Below, in pieces: positions 1-7,271 of a DNA stretch of 8,493 bases; the first letter of the stretch is position 1, and each line of letters starts with the position of its first letter. A program made the translations under genes and the position numbers. The DNA comes from Chloroflexota bacterium. GTDB lineage: Bacteria; Chloroflexota; Anaerolineae; UBA3071. The stretch spans positions 1-8,493 of the forward strand of contig JACNHM010000478.1 of assembly GCA_014383605.1 (NCBI GenBank), in the 5' to 3' direction. Under the pieces are notes generated by a model that ran no database searches, had not been told where the DNA came from, and was given only the letters and a program-made list of their open reading frames with translations.

Positions 1-1044
<1,044 letters not shown>

Positions 1045-1048
<4 letters not shown>

Positions 1049-1587
1049 AATCGCCCCAGTGCCCTACTGTACTGTTGGCTGGGCGACCCTGCCCACACAG
1101 GGTCCCGCCAGCCGTCTAGCCGAAACTCGGCAGGTTGGTTGTCCACATACGGGTGCAGCGCCGGCCACAGGCTCCCAGCCCAACACAGATGGCATATCGG
1201 CTCGTCCGGTGTCTCGGGCGGTAACAGCAATACGTCGTCGCCATCGAGAGCAACGACGGTGAAACATTCACGGCCAGGAAAGGCAGATCCCGGCACACGC
1301 CACCAGACCTGGTCGCCAACGTTGATCTCGCCACAGGCGAGCACGGAGCGTGGAACCCGTAGCCGGGGAGGCTCGAAAACTTGACCGACCTCCTCCCCGC
1401 AATCAGGGCATGTTATTGATCCTTGACCCCGCCCGTGCCCCTGCCAGTGGGTATCGGCATGGCCCCAGCAGCTCCACACCCGGTCGCCGCACAAAGGGCA
1501 CTCGTGCAATCGCCCCCGATGCCGATCGGTGGCCACGCAGGGCATGAAGAGCAGGTAGTCGCGGGGCCCAAAGGTGTACGCCGGCAT
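1045..1587 (-). CDS. Cys/His-rich putative zinc-binding protein, 180 aa
   Basis: I do not recognise a family. The N-terminal half has metal-ligand-like pairs: C30-x2-C33, C40-x2-H43 with H47 and H51 nearby, and C60-x2-C63 in TCPDCGEE. A fourth pair, C132-x2-C135 (ICHLCW), lies in the C-terminal third. The middle (about residues 88-122, [11 protein letters not shown] through [14 protein letters not shown]) looks like short beta strands, as in a small barrel. No signal peptide or membrane segment is seen, so it is probably cytoplasmic. The ATG overlaps the stop of the preceding HTH gene by one base (TGATG), preceded by AGGGGCGG as a plausible ribosome site, and its TGA overlaps the gyrA-like GTG. 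A role as an accessory or nucleic-acid-binding factor for its replication neighbours is inferred from position only. Confidence 0.75.
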
Positions 1588-2060
1588 CAGCGCCGCCCCT
1601 GCTCGTACAGTTCCAGGCCGATCTCTGGAATCAGCCAGCCGTGGCCCTTGATCTTCAACGCTCCCGGGATCCTCCCCTGCCGGCAGAGCTTGGTCACCAG
1701 CGAGCGGTTCACGCCCAGCCGCTCCGCTGCTTGCGGGATGGCCAGCAGACGCAGGGTCAGCAGCTCCTGCAGCTGCTCAAAGGGATCGCCCTGGCCAGAC
1801 CAGGCCCGCAGCTCCCACAGGGCATCTTCGCCCGCCTGGTGGGTCCAGACGATGCCCGTGGCCATGTCCCCCAACTCCCCGTCCTGCATGGGGGTGATGG
1901 TCTGGGGCCGCTCGCCGAAGAAGGTGGCCCCGATCCAGGCCAGCAGCTCGACGGGGCCCGCAGCCGCCGGCAGATGGCCCACGACGCAGGCGATCTGCAG
2001 TTTCACGTCGCCGATTTCCAGCTTCAGTTGGTTGTCGATTTGTACGATGTCTAAACGCAT
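1587..2060 (-). CDS. Helix-turn-helix (excisionase/MerR-like) DNA-binding protein, 157 aa
   Basis: Residues about 103-150 form an excisionase/HTH_17-type domain: LLAIPQAAERLGVNRSLVTK is the helix-turn-helix, followed by LCRQGRIPGALKIKGHGWLIP, the usual wing pattern in which a recognition helix is followed by a basic, glycine-containing hairpin and a Trp-Leu-Ile-Pro strand. The N-terminal ~95 residues (MRLDIVQIDNQLKLEIGDVK onward) are not recognised; they look strand-rich with a central hydrophobic segment near LLAWIGATFF. The ATG overlaps the last 10 bases of the helicase gene and follows a GGGGGAT ribosome site. Within this operon it could be an autoregulator of the promoter at 5318-5346, or an element-specific DNA adaptor. 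The fused N-terminal domain is unusual for excisionases, which are normally under 100 aa. Confidence 0.8.
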   Translation of the reverse strand: MRLDIVQIDNQLKLEIGDVKLQIACVVGHLPAAAGPVELLAWIGATFFGERPQTITPMQDGELGDMATGIVWTHQAGEDALWELRAWSGQGDPFEQLQELLTLRLLAIPQAAERLGVNRSLVTKLCRQGRIPGALKIKGHGWLIPEIGLELYEQGRR

Positions 2061-4294
2061 GAAGATCCCCCTCGCAGTCGTTCGGCCAACGCGCTGTAGC
2101 GTGTGGCCACCCTGTTGTTGTTGACGGCCATGCCTATGGCCTTCTGAGCGCCGACGATGACGACGACCTGCTGCGCTCTCGTGACCGCCGTGTACAGCAG
2201 GTTGCGCTGCAACAGCACGTAGTGCGCCGGATGCAACGCCACCACGACGACCGGATACTCGGAGCCTTGCGCCTTGTGAATGGTGCAGGCGAAGGCGTGC
2301 GTCAGGTTCGCCACGGTTCCCATGTCATACTCGACGGTTCTGCCGTCCACGTTGACGTACATGACACCGTCCTGGGGATGGACAGACTCGACGTAGCCGA
2401 TGTCACCGTTGTACGCATCCAACTTGTAGTCGTTGCGGGTCTGCATGACCCGATCTCCAGCCCGGAACGCTCGCCGGCCGTGGACCAGCGTCGGTTCCCC
2501 GAGGACTGCCGGGTTGAGCGCCTCTTGCAGCCGGGCGTTGAGCGCATCGACGCCGGCTGCCCCCCGATAGGTGGGGCTGAGCACCTGGATGTCCTCCGGC
2601 CGCACACCGAAGTAGCCCGGGATCCGGCTCTGCACCAGCGATACCACATTGTCGGCGATCTCCCCCTGCGCCTCTGCCGAGAGCAGGAAGAAATCGCTGC
2701 ATTCTTCGGACAGGATGGGCATCTGGCCACCGTTGATGCGGTGAGCGTTGCGCACGATGTAGCTGTCTTCCGCCTGGCGATGGATGGTGGTCAGCCGCAC
2801 CACGTGGGCCAGGCCCGAACTGATGATGTCCCGCAGCGGGATGCCAGGTCCCACCGGGGGAAGCTGATCCACATCGCCGACCAGCAACAGATGCGCTCCG
2901 GGGCGAATGGCCTCCACCAGATGGTGGAAGAGCGCCACGTCCATCATCGAGCTCTCGTCGACGATGACCATGCCGGCGTCGAGCGGACACAGCGCGTTGC
3001 GGGTGAAGACAAACCCGCCCCCCGAGAGGGGTTGCACCTCCAGGAGGCGATGGATGGTGCTGGCCTCCCGACCGGTGAGATCGGCCAGCCGCTTGGCCGC
3101 CCGGCCGGTGGGAGCGGCCAGGACGTAGTCGTCTGCGCCGTGGCCGAAGTGCTCCAGCGACGCAATGAGCGTCTGCACCGCCGAGGTCTTGCCCGTGCCC
3201 GGACCACCCGTGAGCACGGTGACCTTGTGGGTCAGGGCGGAGATCACGGCGCTCTCCTGCTCCACGGTGAGCTCTATCCCCGCGCCTGGCAACGCTGCCA
3301 GCAAGGTCGCCCAGCCCCCAGGGGGCGGATTCGGAATTGCCAGGCCACTGCTGGCTCTGGCCAGCCCACACAGATGGCGAGCAGACGTCTCTTCGTGGGT
3401 GTGCAACCGGGTCAGGTAAACGCCTCGCTGCACCGTGACCTCTGCCGCTTGGCCGCCCACCCACAGGCTCTCCTCGACGTGGATGCGTCGGGCACTCCGC
3501 AGTTGCTCGATAGCCTCTTGCACGAGTTCTGCGCCCACCTGCAGTAGATCACGAGCCCGCTGCGCCAGGTCGTCCCAGGGCACGTAGACGTGGCCGTCGG
3601 ACACACATTCTTGTAGCACGTGATAGACGCCCGCCTGCACTCTCTCCTCGCCGTCCTGAGCCACGCCCAGGTGGCGGGCAATGCCATCCGCCTTGGTGAA
3701 GCCGATGCCCCGCACATCGTAGATGAGCTGGTAGGGATTGCGCCTGACCGCGGCCTCGGTCTCTCTGCCGTAGCACCTGTAGATGCTCACAGCCGTTTCT
3801 GGCCCGATGCCCAATCCCCGCAGGAACATCATCACGTCGTTGATCTCCCGGCGCTCTCTCCAACTCTCCGCAATGGCCTTCGCCCGCTTAGGCCCGATCC
3901 CGGAGACCTCCGACAGGCGCTCTGGATAGTGGTCGATGATGTTCGGAGTCGCCACCCCGAAGCGATCTACGATGCGCCGGGCCAGCACCGGCCCCACCCC
4001 CTCGATGAGGCCAGAGGAGAGGTAGGCCGCGATGCCCTGCGTGGTCGCCGGCAACACGTAGCGCAGTTCGTGCACCTTGAGCTGCTCCCCGTAGCGAGGA
4101 TGCCTGACCCAGGTACCCTGAACCTCGACGGGCTCCTCCAGGCGCACATCGAGCATGGTCCCCACGACGGTGATGGGGAACAGCTCTCCCTCCGGCTGAA
4201 ACGACGCCACGACGTAGCCGTTCCCGGCATCGGGGCCTTGGAATATGATGCGCTCGATGGCGCCGGTCAGCGTGGCCGAGTCGCCGATGTTCAA
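2051..4294 (-). CDS. recD2: RecD2-type ATP-dependent DNA helicase (SF1B), 747 aa
   Basis: A 5'-3' DNA helicase of the RecD2 family, which acts in repair and replication without RecBC. An N-terminal OB-like region carries GAIERIIFQG (11-20) and GYVVASFQPEGE. Tandem helix-hairpin-helix motifs follow: GLIEGVGPVLARRI (95-108), LSEVSGIGPKRAKAIAESW (127-145), LRGLGIGPETAVSIY (158-172) and VRGIGFTKADGIA (194-206). The motor has Walker A GGPGTGKT (363-370), APTGRAAKR (394-402), Walker B VDESSM (445-450), LVGDVDQLPPVGPG (471-484), HAFACTIHKAQGSEYP (666-681) and motif VI LYTAVTRAQ (700-708). All motifs look intact and the length fits RecD2 (about 700-800 aa). A longer open frame reaches 4474. I chose TTG 4294 because GGGGAGG lies six bases upstream, the protein then begins at the conserved OB region, and the TTG sits on the TGA of the upstream gene (TTGA). 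Confidence 0.93.
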   Translation of the reverse strand: MNIGDSATLTGAIERIIFQGPDAGNGYVVASFQPEGELFPITVVGTMLDVRLEEPVEVQGTWVRHPRYGEQLKVHELRYVLPATTQGIAAYLSSGLIEGVGPVLARRIVDRFGVATPNIIDHYPERLSEVSGIGPKRAKAIAESWRERREINDVMMFLRGLGIGPETAVSIYRCYGRETEAAVRRNPYQLIYDVRGIGFTKADGIARHLGVAQDGEERVQAGVYHVLQECVSDGHVYVPWDDLAQRARDLLQVGAELVQEAIEQLRSARRIHVEESLWVGGQAAEVTVQRGVYLTRLHTHEETSARHLCGLARASSGLAIPNPPPGGWATLLAALPGAGIELTVEQESAVISALTHKVTVLTGGPGTGKTSAVQTLIASLEHFGHGADDYVLAAPTGRAAKRLADLTGREASTIHRLLEVQPLSGGGFVFTRNALCPLDAGMVIVDESSMMDVALFHHLVEAIRPGAHLLLVGDVDQLPPVGPGIPLRDIISSGLAHVVRLTTIHRQAEDSYIVRNAHRINGGQMPILSEECSDFFLLSAEAQGEIADNVVSLVQSRIPGYFGVRPEDIQVLSPTYRGAAGVDALNARLQEALNPAVLGEPTLVHGRRAFRAGDRVMQTRNDYKLDAYNGDIGYVESVHPQDGVMYVNVDGRTVEYDMGTVANLTHAFACTIHKAQGSEYPVVVVALHPAHYVLLQRNLLYTAVTRAQQVVVIVGAQKAIGMAVNNNRVATRYSALAERLRGGSSCV

Positions 4295-4872
4295 GAACAA
4301 CCTCCCCTGCCAGGCCCGCTCCCCTGACGCAGCGCCTGGACGAGACCCGACGTCCCCCGTCGCAGCACGATCACGTTCGTGCTGGCCGGCATCCCGCAGT
4401 AGGGGCAAGGCGGCGGGGCGTAAGGCCCCGGAGGCTCGGCGTTGCAGTCCCGCCCGCAGTAGGAGCAGTGCCACAGCCGCCGATCACCTGCCGAGTAATC
4501 CACTCCAGCCTGGTAGGGGTAGGGCTGCGGATCGGGAGGGTAGCTGCTGAACATGTCCACCTGCAAGAGCGGTCGCTTCGTAGGCGGACGCACAAACACC
4601 TCATTGCCGGAGAGCGTGAACCAGCGCTCGCCTTCCCGCAGGACATCGTTGATAAAGCAGAAGTCGCTGGAGCGAACAGGCCCCGTGTGGCCCGTGGACA
4701 GCAAGGCCAGGCTGATCACCGTCGCCGGGTAGATCGCCCGCCACAGCCCATCCCGCCACAGCCGGGGGCCGGAAATCCTCCACACCTCGTAGGGCCCTGT
4801 GCCGTAGGAGGTGGTGACGACGTCTCCCGTGCAGATGCCCAGGGCTTCCTGGAAGATCCTCTCCTCTGTCAA
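4291..4872 (-). CDS. Putative zinc-ribbon protein of unknown function, 193 aa
   Basis: Family not recognised. The C-terminal region has a two-knuckle zinc-ribbon pattern, C136-x2-C139 (HCSYCGRDC) and C156-x2-C159 (PCPYCGMP), separated by a proline-rich loop. Before it lies a Tyr/Pro-rich linker (SSYPPDPQPYPYQAG). The N-terminal 100 residues look strand-rich (ICTGDVVTTSYGTGPYEVWRI), with no membrane segment or signal peptide. The frame extends to an ATG at 4914, inside the upstream gene. TTG 4872 is preferred because it overlaps the preceding stop as TTGA, as at the recD2 start, and has GGGGGAT about five bases upstream; GTG 4884 is an alternative. The layout (strand-rich domain plus Cys pairs) loosely recalls the 180-aa protein of the same operon, but I see no convincing alignment. 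Confidence 0.72.
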   Translation of the reverse strand: MTEERIFQEALGICTGDVVTTSYGTGPYEVWRISGPRLWRDGLWRAIYPATVISLALLSTGHTGPVRSSDFCFINDVLREGERWFTLSGNEVFVRPPTKRPLLQVDMFSSYPPDPQPYPYQAGVDYSAGDRRLWHCSYCGRDCNAEPPGPYAPPPCPYCGMPASTNVIVLRRGTSGLVQALRQGSGPGRGGCS

Positions 4873-5285
4873 TTCATCCCCCACAGATGCACGGGCATCA
4901 ACAGCGACCGCCACCGCCCGTCCTCGGCCACGATGCGCACCGGCCTCTTGGTGCTCGGCGGCAGATGCAGGGCCACCTGCTCACCGCCCGCCTGATCCAG
5001 CAACCGCTGCATCCACCGGCCATCCAGGCCCACGGGCACAACTTCCGCCCCGCCAGCAGGCTCGTAGCGCACGGCCTGCGCCCGGGCAAAGTGTCCCATG
5101 TCCCCCTGGGCCTCGATGAGCAACCCCTCACCGCTCAACGACCAGCGGGTGACTCTCTCCGTGGCCCAAGGCGCAGCGGCCTGCTCGATCTGCCGCCAGA
5201 AGGCCGCTTCGTCTGTGACTACCCATATCTTATCCCGATGCTCGCCGAAGATCATTGCGGCGAACCAACTTGCCCTTTCGCTCAT
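4869..5285 (-). CDS. Short protein resembling domain III of the DNA polymerase III sliding clamp, 138 aa
   Basis: First gene of the operon, ATG 5285, about 30 bases downstream of a strong promoter, with GGGAAGAG as a plausible ribosome site. Residues about 43-134 follow the order of the last domain of bacterial beta clamps (DnaN): a strand resembling LSGEGLLIEAQG, then ARAQAVRYEPAG, then VPVGLDGRWMQRLLDQAGGE in place of the usual 'I.FN..YL.D.L.A', then VALHLPPSTKRPVRIV and the terminal SLLMPVHL, closely like the clamp ending '..YLVMPMRL'. A full clamp has about 370 aa in three domains; only one is present here and nothing upstream encodes the others. Residues 1-42 are not recognised. It could be a clamp mimic, an inhibitor, a subunit of a multimeric ring, or a remnant. 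The similarity is judged by eye from family knowledge and no alignment was run. Confidence 0.65.
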   Translation of the reverse strand: MSERASWFAAMIFGEHRDKIWVVTDEAAFWRQIEQAAAPWATERVTRWSLSGEGLLIEAQGDMGHFARAQAVRYEPAGGAEVVPVGLDGRWMQRLLDQAGGEQVALHLPPSTKRPVRIVAEDGRWRSLLMPVHLWGMN

Positions 5286-5296
5286 TGCACTCTTCC

Positions 5297-5336
5297 CATA
5301 TCTGCTATCCTACCTATATCATAGCATATCTGCTAT
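5297..5336. promoter_or_regulatory. Operator-like repeats overlapping the operon promoter
   Basis: The 12-mer CATATCTGCTAT (plus strand) occurs twice, at 5297-5308 and 5325-5336, 28 bases apart. The upstream copy is extended into an inverted repeat, ATAGCA-TATC-TGCTAT (5321-5336), which fills the spacer between the -35 and -10 boxes. The other copy covers the predicted transcription start and leader. A protein on both sites would occlude RNA polymerase, so repression is the simplest reading. The HTH protein of the same operon is a candidate, but a regulator outside the window is equally possible. Confidence 0.6.
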
Positions 5337-5346
5337 ACCCTGTCAA
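5318..5346 (-). promoter_or_regulatory. Sigma-70 promoter of the six-gene minus-strand operon
   Basis: On the minus strand a perfect -35 box TTGACA (5341-5346) is followed by exactly 17 bases and a TATGAT -10 box (5318-5323). The predicted start is near 5311, giving a leader of about 26 bases before ATG 5285. This is the clearest promoter in the window and lies in a local AT-rich island within GC-rich DNA. Confidence 0.88.
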
Positions 5347-5541
5347 ATCCCAACTCGGACTTGTGCAACTCGCCAGCCCCGCCGACGAGACTTAACATAA
5401 CAAACCAGGCCAGGGAGAGCCGAGGCGGAGGAAGAAGAGCGCCACCGCCCGGAGACCTCCACGCCGCCAGAACCGGAAACACAGCGCCCTCGGTGCAAAG
5501 TGTGCGAGATCACGCTACAGTGTGCGCTACAGCGCGCTACA
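5347..5541. other. Intergenic stretch without recognisable gene
   Basis: Between the operon promoter and the palindrome I see no gene with plausible codon use or a ribosome site. The first third is mixed in composition and includes an AT-rich patch near 5391-5403. The rest is purine-rich and GC-rich. From 5514 it contains GCTACAG repeats that lead into the palindrome. Confidence 0.5.
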
Positions 5542-5575
5542 GTGTAACGCAGTGTAGCGCTACACTGCGTTACAC
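5514..5575. repeat. GCTACAG direct repeats leading into a perfect 34-bp palindrome
   Basis: GCTACAG occurs at 5514-5520, 5526-5532 and 5536-5542, with starts 12 and 10 bases apart. The last copy runs into a perfect inverted repeat without a loop: left arm GTGTAACGCAGTGTAGC (5542-5558) and its exact complement at 5559-5575. The arms contain GTGTAGC/GCTACAC, related to the lead-in repeats. No T-run follows, so a rho-independent terminator is unlikely. A binding site for a dimeric or multimeric protein (operator, replication, partition or resolution site) is more plausible. It lies immediately before the IS left end and about 200 bases upstream of the operon promoter. Confidence 0.85.
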
Positions 5576-5594
5576 CAGAATTGCGGCCTGGTAG

Positions 5595-5615
5595 CCCCTA
5601 GCTTCAGCTATGGGG
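5595..5615 (+). repeat. IS left-end hairpin with bulged T
   Basis: CCCC-TAGC-TTCA-GCTA-T-GGGG folds into two 4-bp stem segments around a TTCA loop, with the single unpaired T5611 between them. An extrahelical T in a short stem is the feature recognised by TnpA of IS608-type elements, and the stem is very close to the IS608 hairpin as I remember it. Confidence 0.8.
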
Positions 5616-5659
5616 AGGAAAGGCCGCCCAAACGACAGGCGAGGCCCTCTTTCCTGGGT

Positions 5660-5688
5660 TTGCCACAAATGGCGAACTGGTGTATAAT
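5660..5688 (+). promoter_or_regulatory. Sigma-70 promoter for tnpB within the IS left end
   Basis: TTGCCA (5660-5665), a 17-base spacer and a perfect TATAAT (5683-5688) point toward tnpB. The predicted start near 5695 gives a leader of about 120 bases, long enough to hold the structured elements at 5723-5736 and 5766-5785. Confidence 0.7.
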
Positions 5689-5722
5689 CTGAGTCGTGAG
5701 AACAGATGTTCCATTTTTCGTG

Positions 5723-5785
5723 GCCACCTAGGTGGCGCTCCTTTGAGCGTCATCAAGCAGTACATTGAGCCCTTCGATAGGCTCA
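5723..5785 (+). repeat. Two inverted repeats in the tnpB leader
   Basis: A 14-base perfect palindrome, GCCACCTAGGTGGC, occupies 5723-5736. Thirty bases later TGAGCC (5766-5771) and GGCTCA (5780-5785) form a 6-bp stem with an 8-base loop. The second resembles the 'CCCTTCGACAAGCTCAGG' type of dispersed repeat, and a related string (GGGTTTCGACAAGCTCGG, 7422-7439) lies near the other IS end. They could reduce or tune tnpB translation; no strong ribosome site is visible before ATG 5814. Confidence 0.5.
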
Positions 5786-5813
5786 GGACAAGCAACAGAA
5801 AAGCCGATAACTC

Positions 5814-7271
5814 ATGTCTCGCAGCAAAACCCTTTCCTTCATCACCGAAATACCCCTCCGGGTGGCGCCTGGAGATGAACGCGCCATGCGCAAACGGCTG
5901 GAGGCTGCCCGTCAGGTATACAACGCTTGCCTGGGAGAGAGCCTCAAGCGGCTGGAGCTGCTGCGTCAATCGAAACTGTATCAGGTGGCCGGGAAGCTCC
6001 CCAAGGGACCGCACGGTTCGCCACAGGCAAAAGAGCGGGCGACCGCCTTCCGGGAGGCTGACGTGGCCCTCGGCTTCCGCGAGTACGACCTGCACGCCTA
6101 TGCCACGCAGTTCAACCATTGCTGGATCGGCGACCACCTGGATGCCAATACCATCCAGACCGTGGCCTCCCGCGCCTTTGGCGCCGTGAAGGAACATGCC
6201 CTGGGCAAGAGGGGCAAACCACGCTTCAAAGGCGAGGATCAGTTTGATAGCGTGGAAGGCAAGACCAACAAGCAGGGCATCCGCTGGCGGGACGATCGCG
6301 TGGAGTGGCTGGGCCTCACGCTTCCAGCTATCATTGATGCCAACGATCCAGTCATCGCCCACGGCCTGAATTCCCCCATCAAGTACGTCCGCTTGGTACG
6401 GCGCAACATCAAGGGCAGGAACCGCTTCTATGTCCAATTGGTAAACGAAGGGTTCCCCTATCAAAAGCCCAAGAACAAGCTTGGCCAGGGAGACGTTGGC
6501 CTGGACATCGGCCCCTCGACCATCGCTGTCGTTTCGGAGGACGTTGCTTTCCTCACCCGTTTCTGCGATGAGCTGGAGAGGCTGCAAGGTGAAATCCGTC
6601 GCCTTCAGCGGAAGGTCGACCGCCAGAGAAGGGCCAATAACCCTGAGAACTACAACCCCGACGGGACGATCAAAGCTGGCCCTAAGCGTTGGAGGAAGTC
6701 CAACCGCCAGAAGCAGACTGAGGCCAAGCTGGCCGAGTTATGCCGCCGCGAAGCGGCCTATCGTAAGAGCCTTCATGGTGCCCTTTTGAACATCATCTTG
6801 CGAATGGGTGACCACTTCAATCTTGAGAAGCTCTCCTACCGCGCTTTCCAGAGAGCCTATGGCAAAAGCGTCTCGGTAAGAGCGCCCGGGATGTTCGTGG
6901 AAAGGCTGCGCAGAAAGAGCGAGAGTGCCGGTGGCGTGACCAACGAATTTCCCACTTCTTTGCGTCTCTCACAGCTCTGCCACGGCTGTGGAACCGTCGA
7001 CAAGAAATCACTCTCCGAACGCTGGCACCACTGCGACTGTGGAGTTGCAGCTCAACGTGACTTGTATTCCGCTTTCCTCGCCGTATGCGTGGAAGGCGAC
7101 AGGCTCGACATAGCCAAAGCTGAAGAGCTTTGGCCGAGAGTGGAACCGCTCCTTGTGCAGGCGATGTCGAGCCTTGAACAACAACTGGCGAGTGGCAGGG
7201 AGTTCCCTGCCAGCTTCGGGTTTTCCCGGAGACAGAGCCAGTCGCCTGCGAACCAACGTGAATGCAGCTGA
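5814..7271 (+). CDS. tnpB: TnpB RNA-guided endonuclease (IS200/IS605 family), 485 aa
   Basis: TnpB proteins are RuvC-type nucleases guided by an RNA from the element's right end; they are the ancestors of Cas12. Catalytic residues look intact: RuvC-I D231 in GDVGLDIGPSTIAVV, RuvC-II E338 in FNLEKLSYRAF, and RuvC-III D416 in AQRDLYSAFLA. The zinc finger between RuvC-II and III is C389-x2-C392 with C407-x-C409 (HHCDCG), the second pair being CxC rather than CxxC. The N-terminal recognition part includes AARQVYNACLGESLKRL (31-47) and RGKPRFKG (133-140). A long basic helical insert (about 251-325) follows RuvC-I and helps explain a length above the roughly 400 aa of well-studied TnpBs. The C-terminal tail (GREFPASFGFSRRQ) is basic and lies over the expected guide-RNA region. 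ATG 5814 is supported by the family-like N-terminus, despite a weak ribosome site. Confidence 0.93.
   Translation: MSRSKTLSFITEIPLRVAPGDERAMRKRLEAARQVYNACLGESLKRLELLRQSKLYQVAGKLPKGPHGSPQAKERATAFREADVALGFREYDLHAYATQFNHCWIGDHLDANTIQTVASRAFGAVKEHALGKRGKPRFKGEDQFDSVEGKTNKQGIRWRDDRVEWLGLTLPAIIDANDPVIAHGLNSPIKYVRLVRRNIKGRNRFYVQLVNEGFPYQKPKNKLGQGDVGLDIGPSTIAVVSEDVAFLTRFCDELERLQGEIRRLQRKVDRQRRANNPENYNPDGTIKAGPKRWRKSNRQKQTEAKLAELCRREAAYRKSLHGALLNIILRMGDHFNLEKLSYRAFQRAYGKSVSVRAPGMFVERLRRKSESAGGVTNEFPTSLRLSQLCHGCGTVDKKSLSERWHHCDCGVAAQRDLYSAFLAVCVEGDRLDIAKAEELWPRVEPLLVQAMSSLEQQLASGREFPASFGFSRRQSQSPANQRECS

Noticed and set aside
2222..3547. Long plus-strand open frame opposite recD2
   Set aside because: All SF1 helicase motifs are on the minus strand; the opposite frame is a by-product of GC-rich codon bias.
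4294..4474. Upstream extension of recD2 to ATG 4474
   Set aside because: The extra 60 residues overlap the zinc-ribbon gene, are Arg/Ala/Leu-rich and lack family likeness. TTG 4294 has a good ribosome site and begins the conserved domain.
5542..5575. Palindrome as a rho-independent terminator
   Set aside because: No T-run follows on either strand, and no gene ends nearby.
5604..6587. Minus-strand open frame of 327 codons across the IS left end and tnpB
   Set aside because: It runs through the IS hairpin and promoter and is antisense to tnpB, with no recognisable domain.
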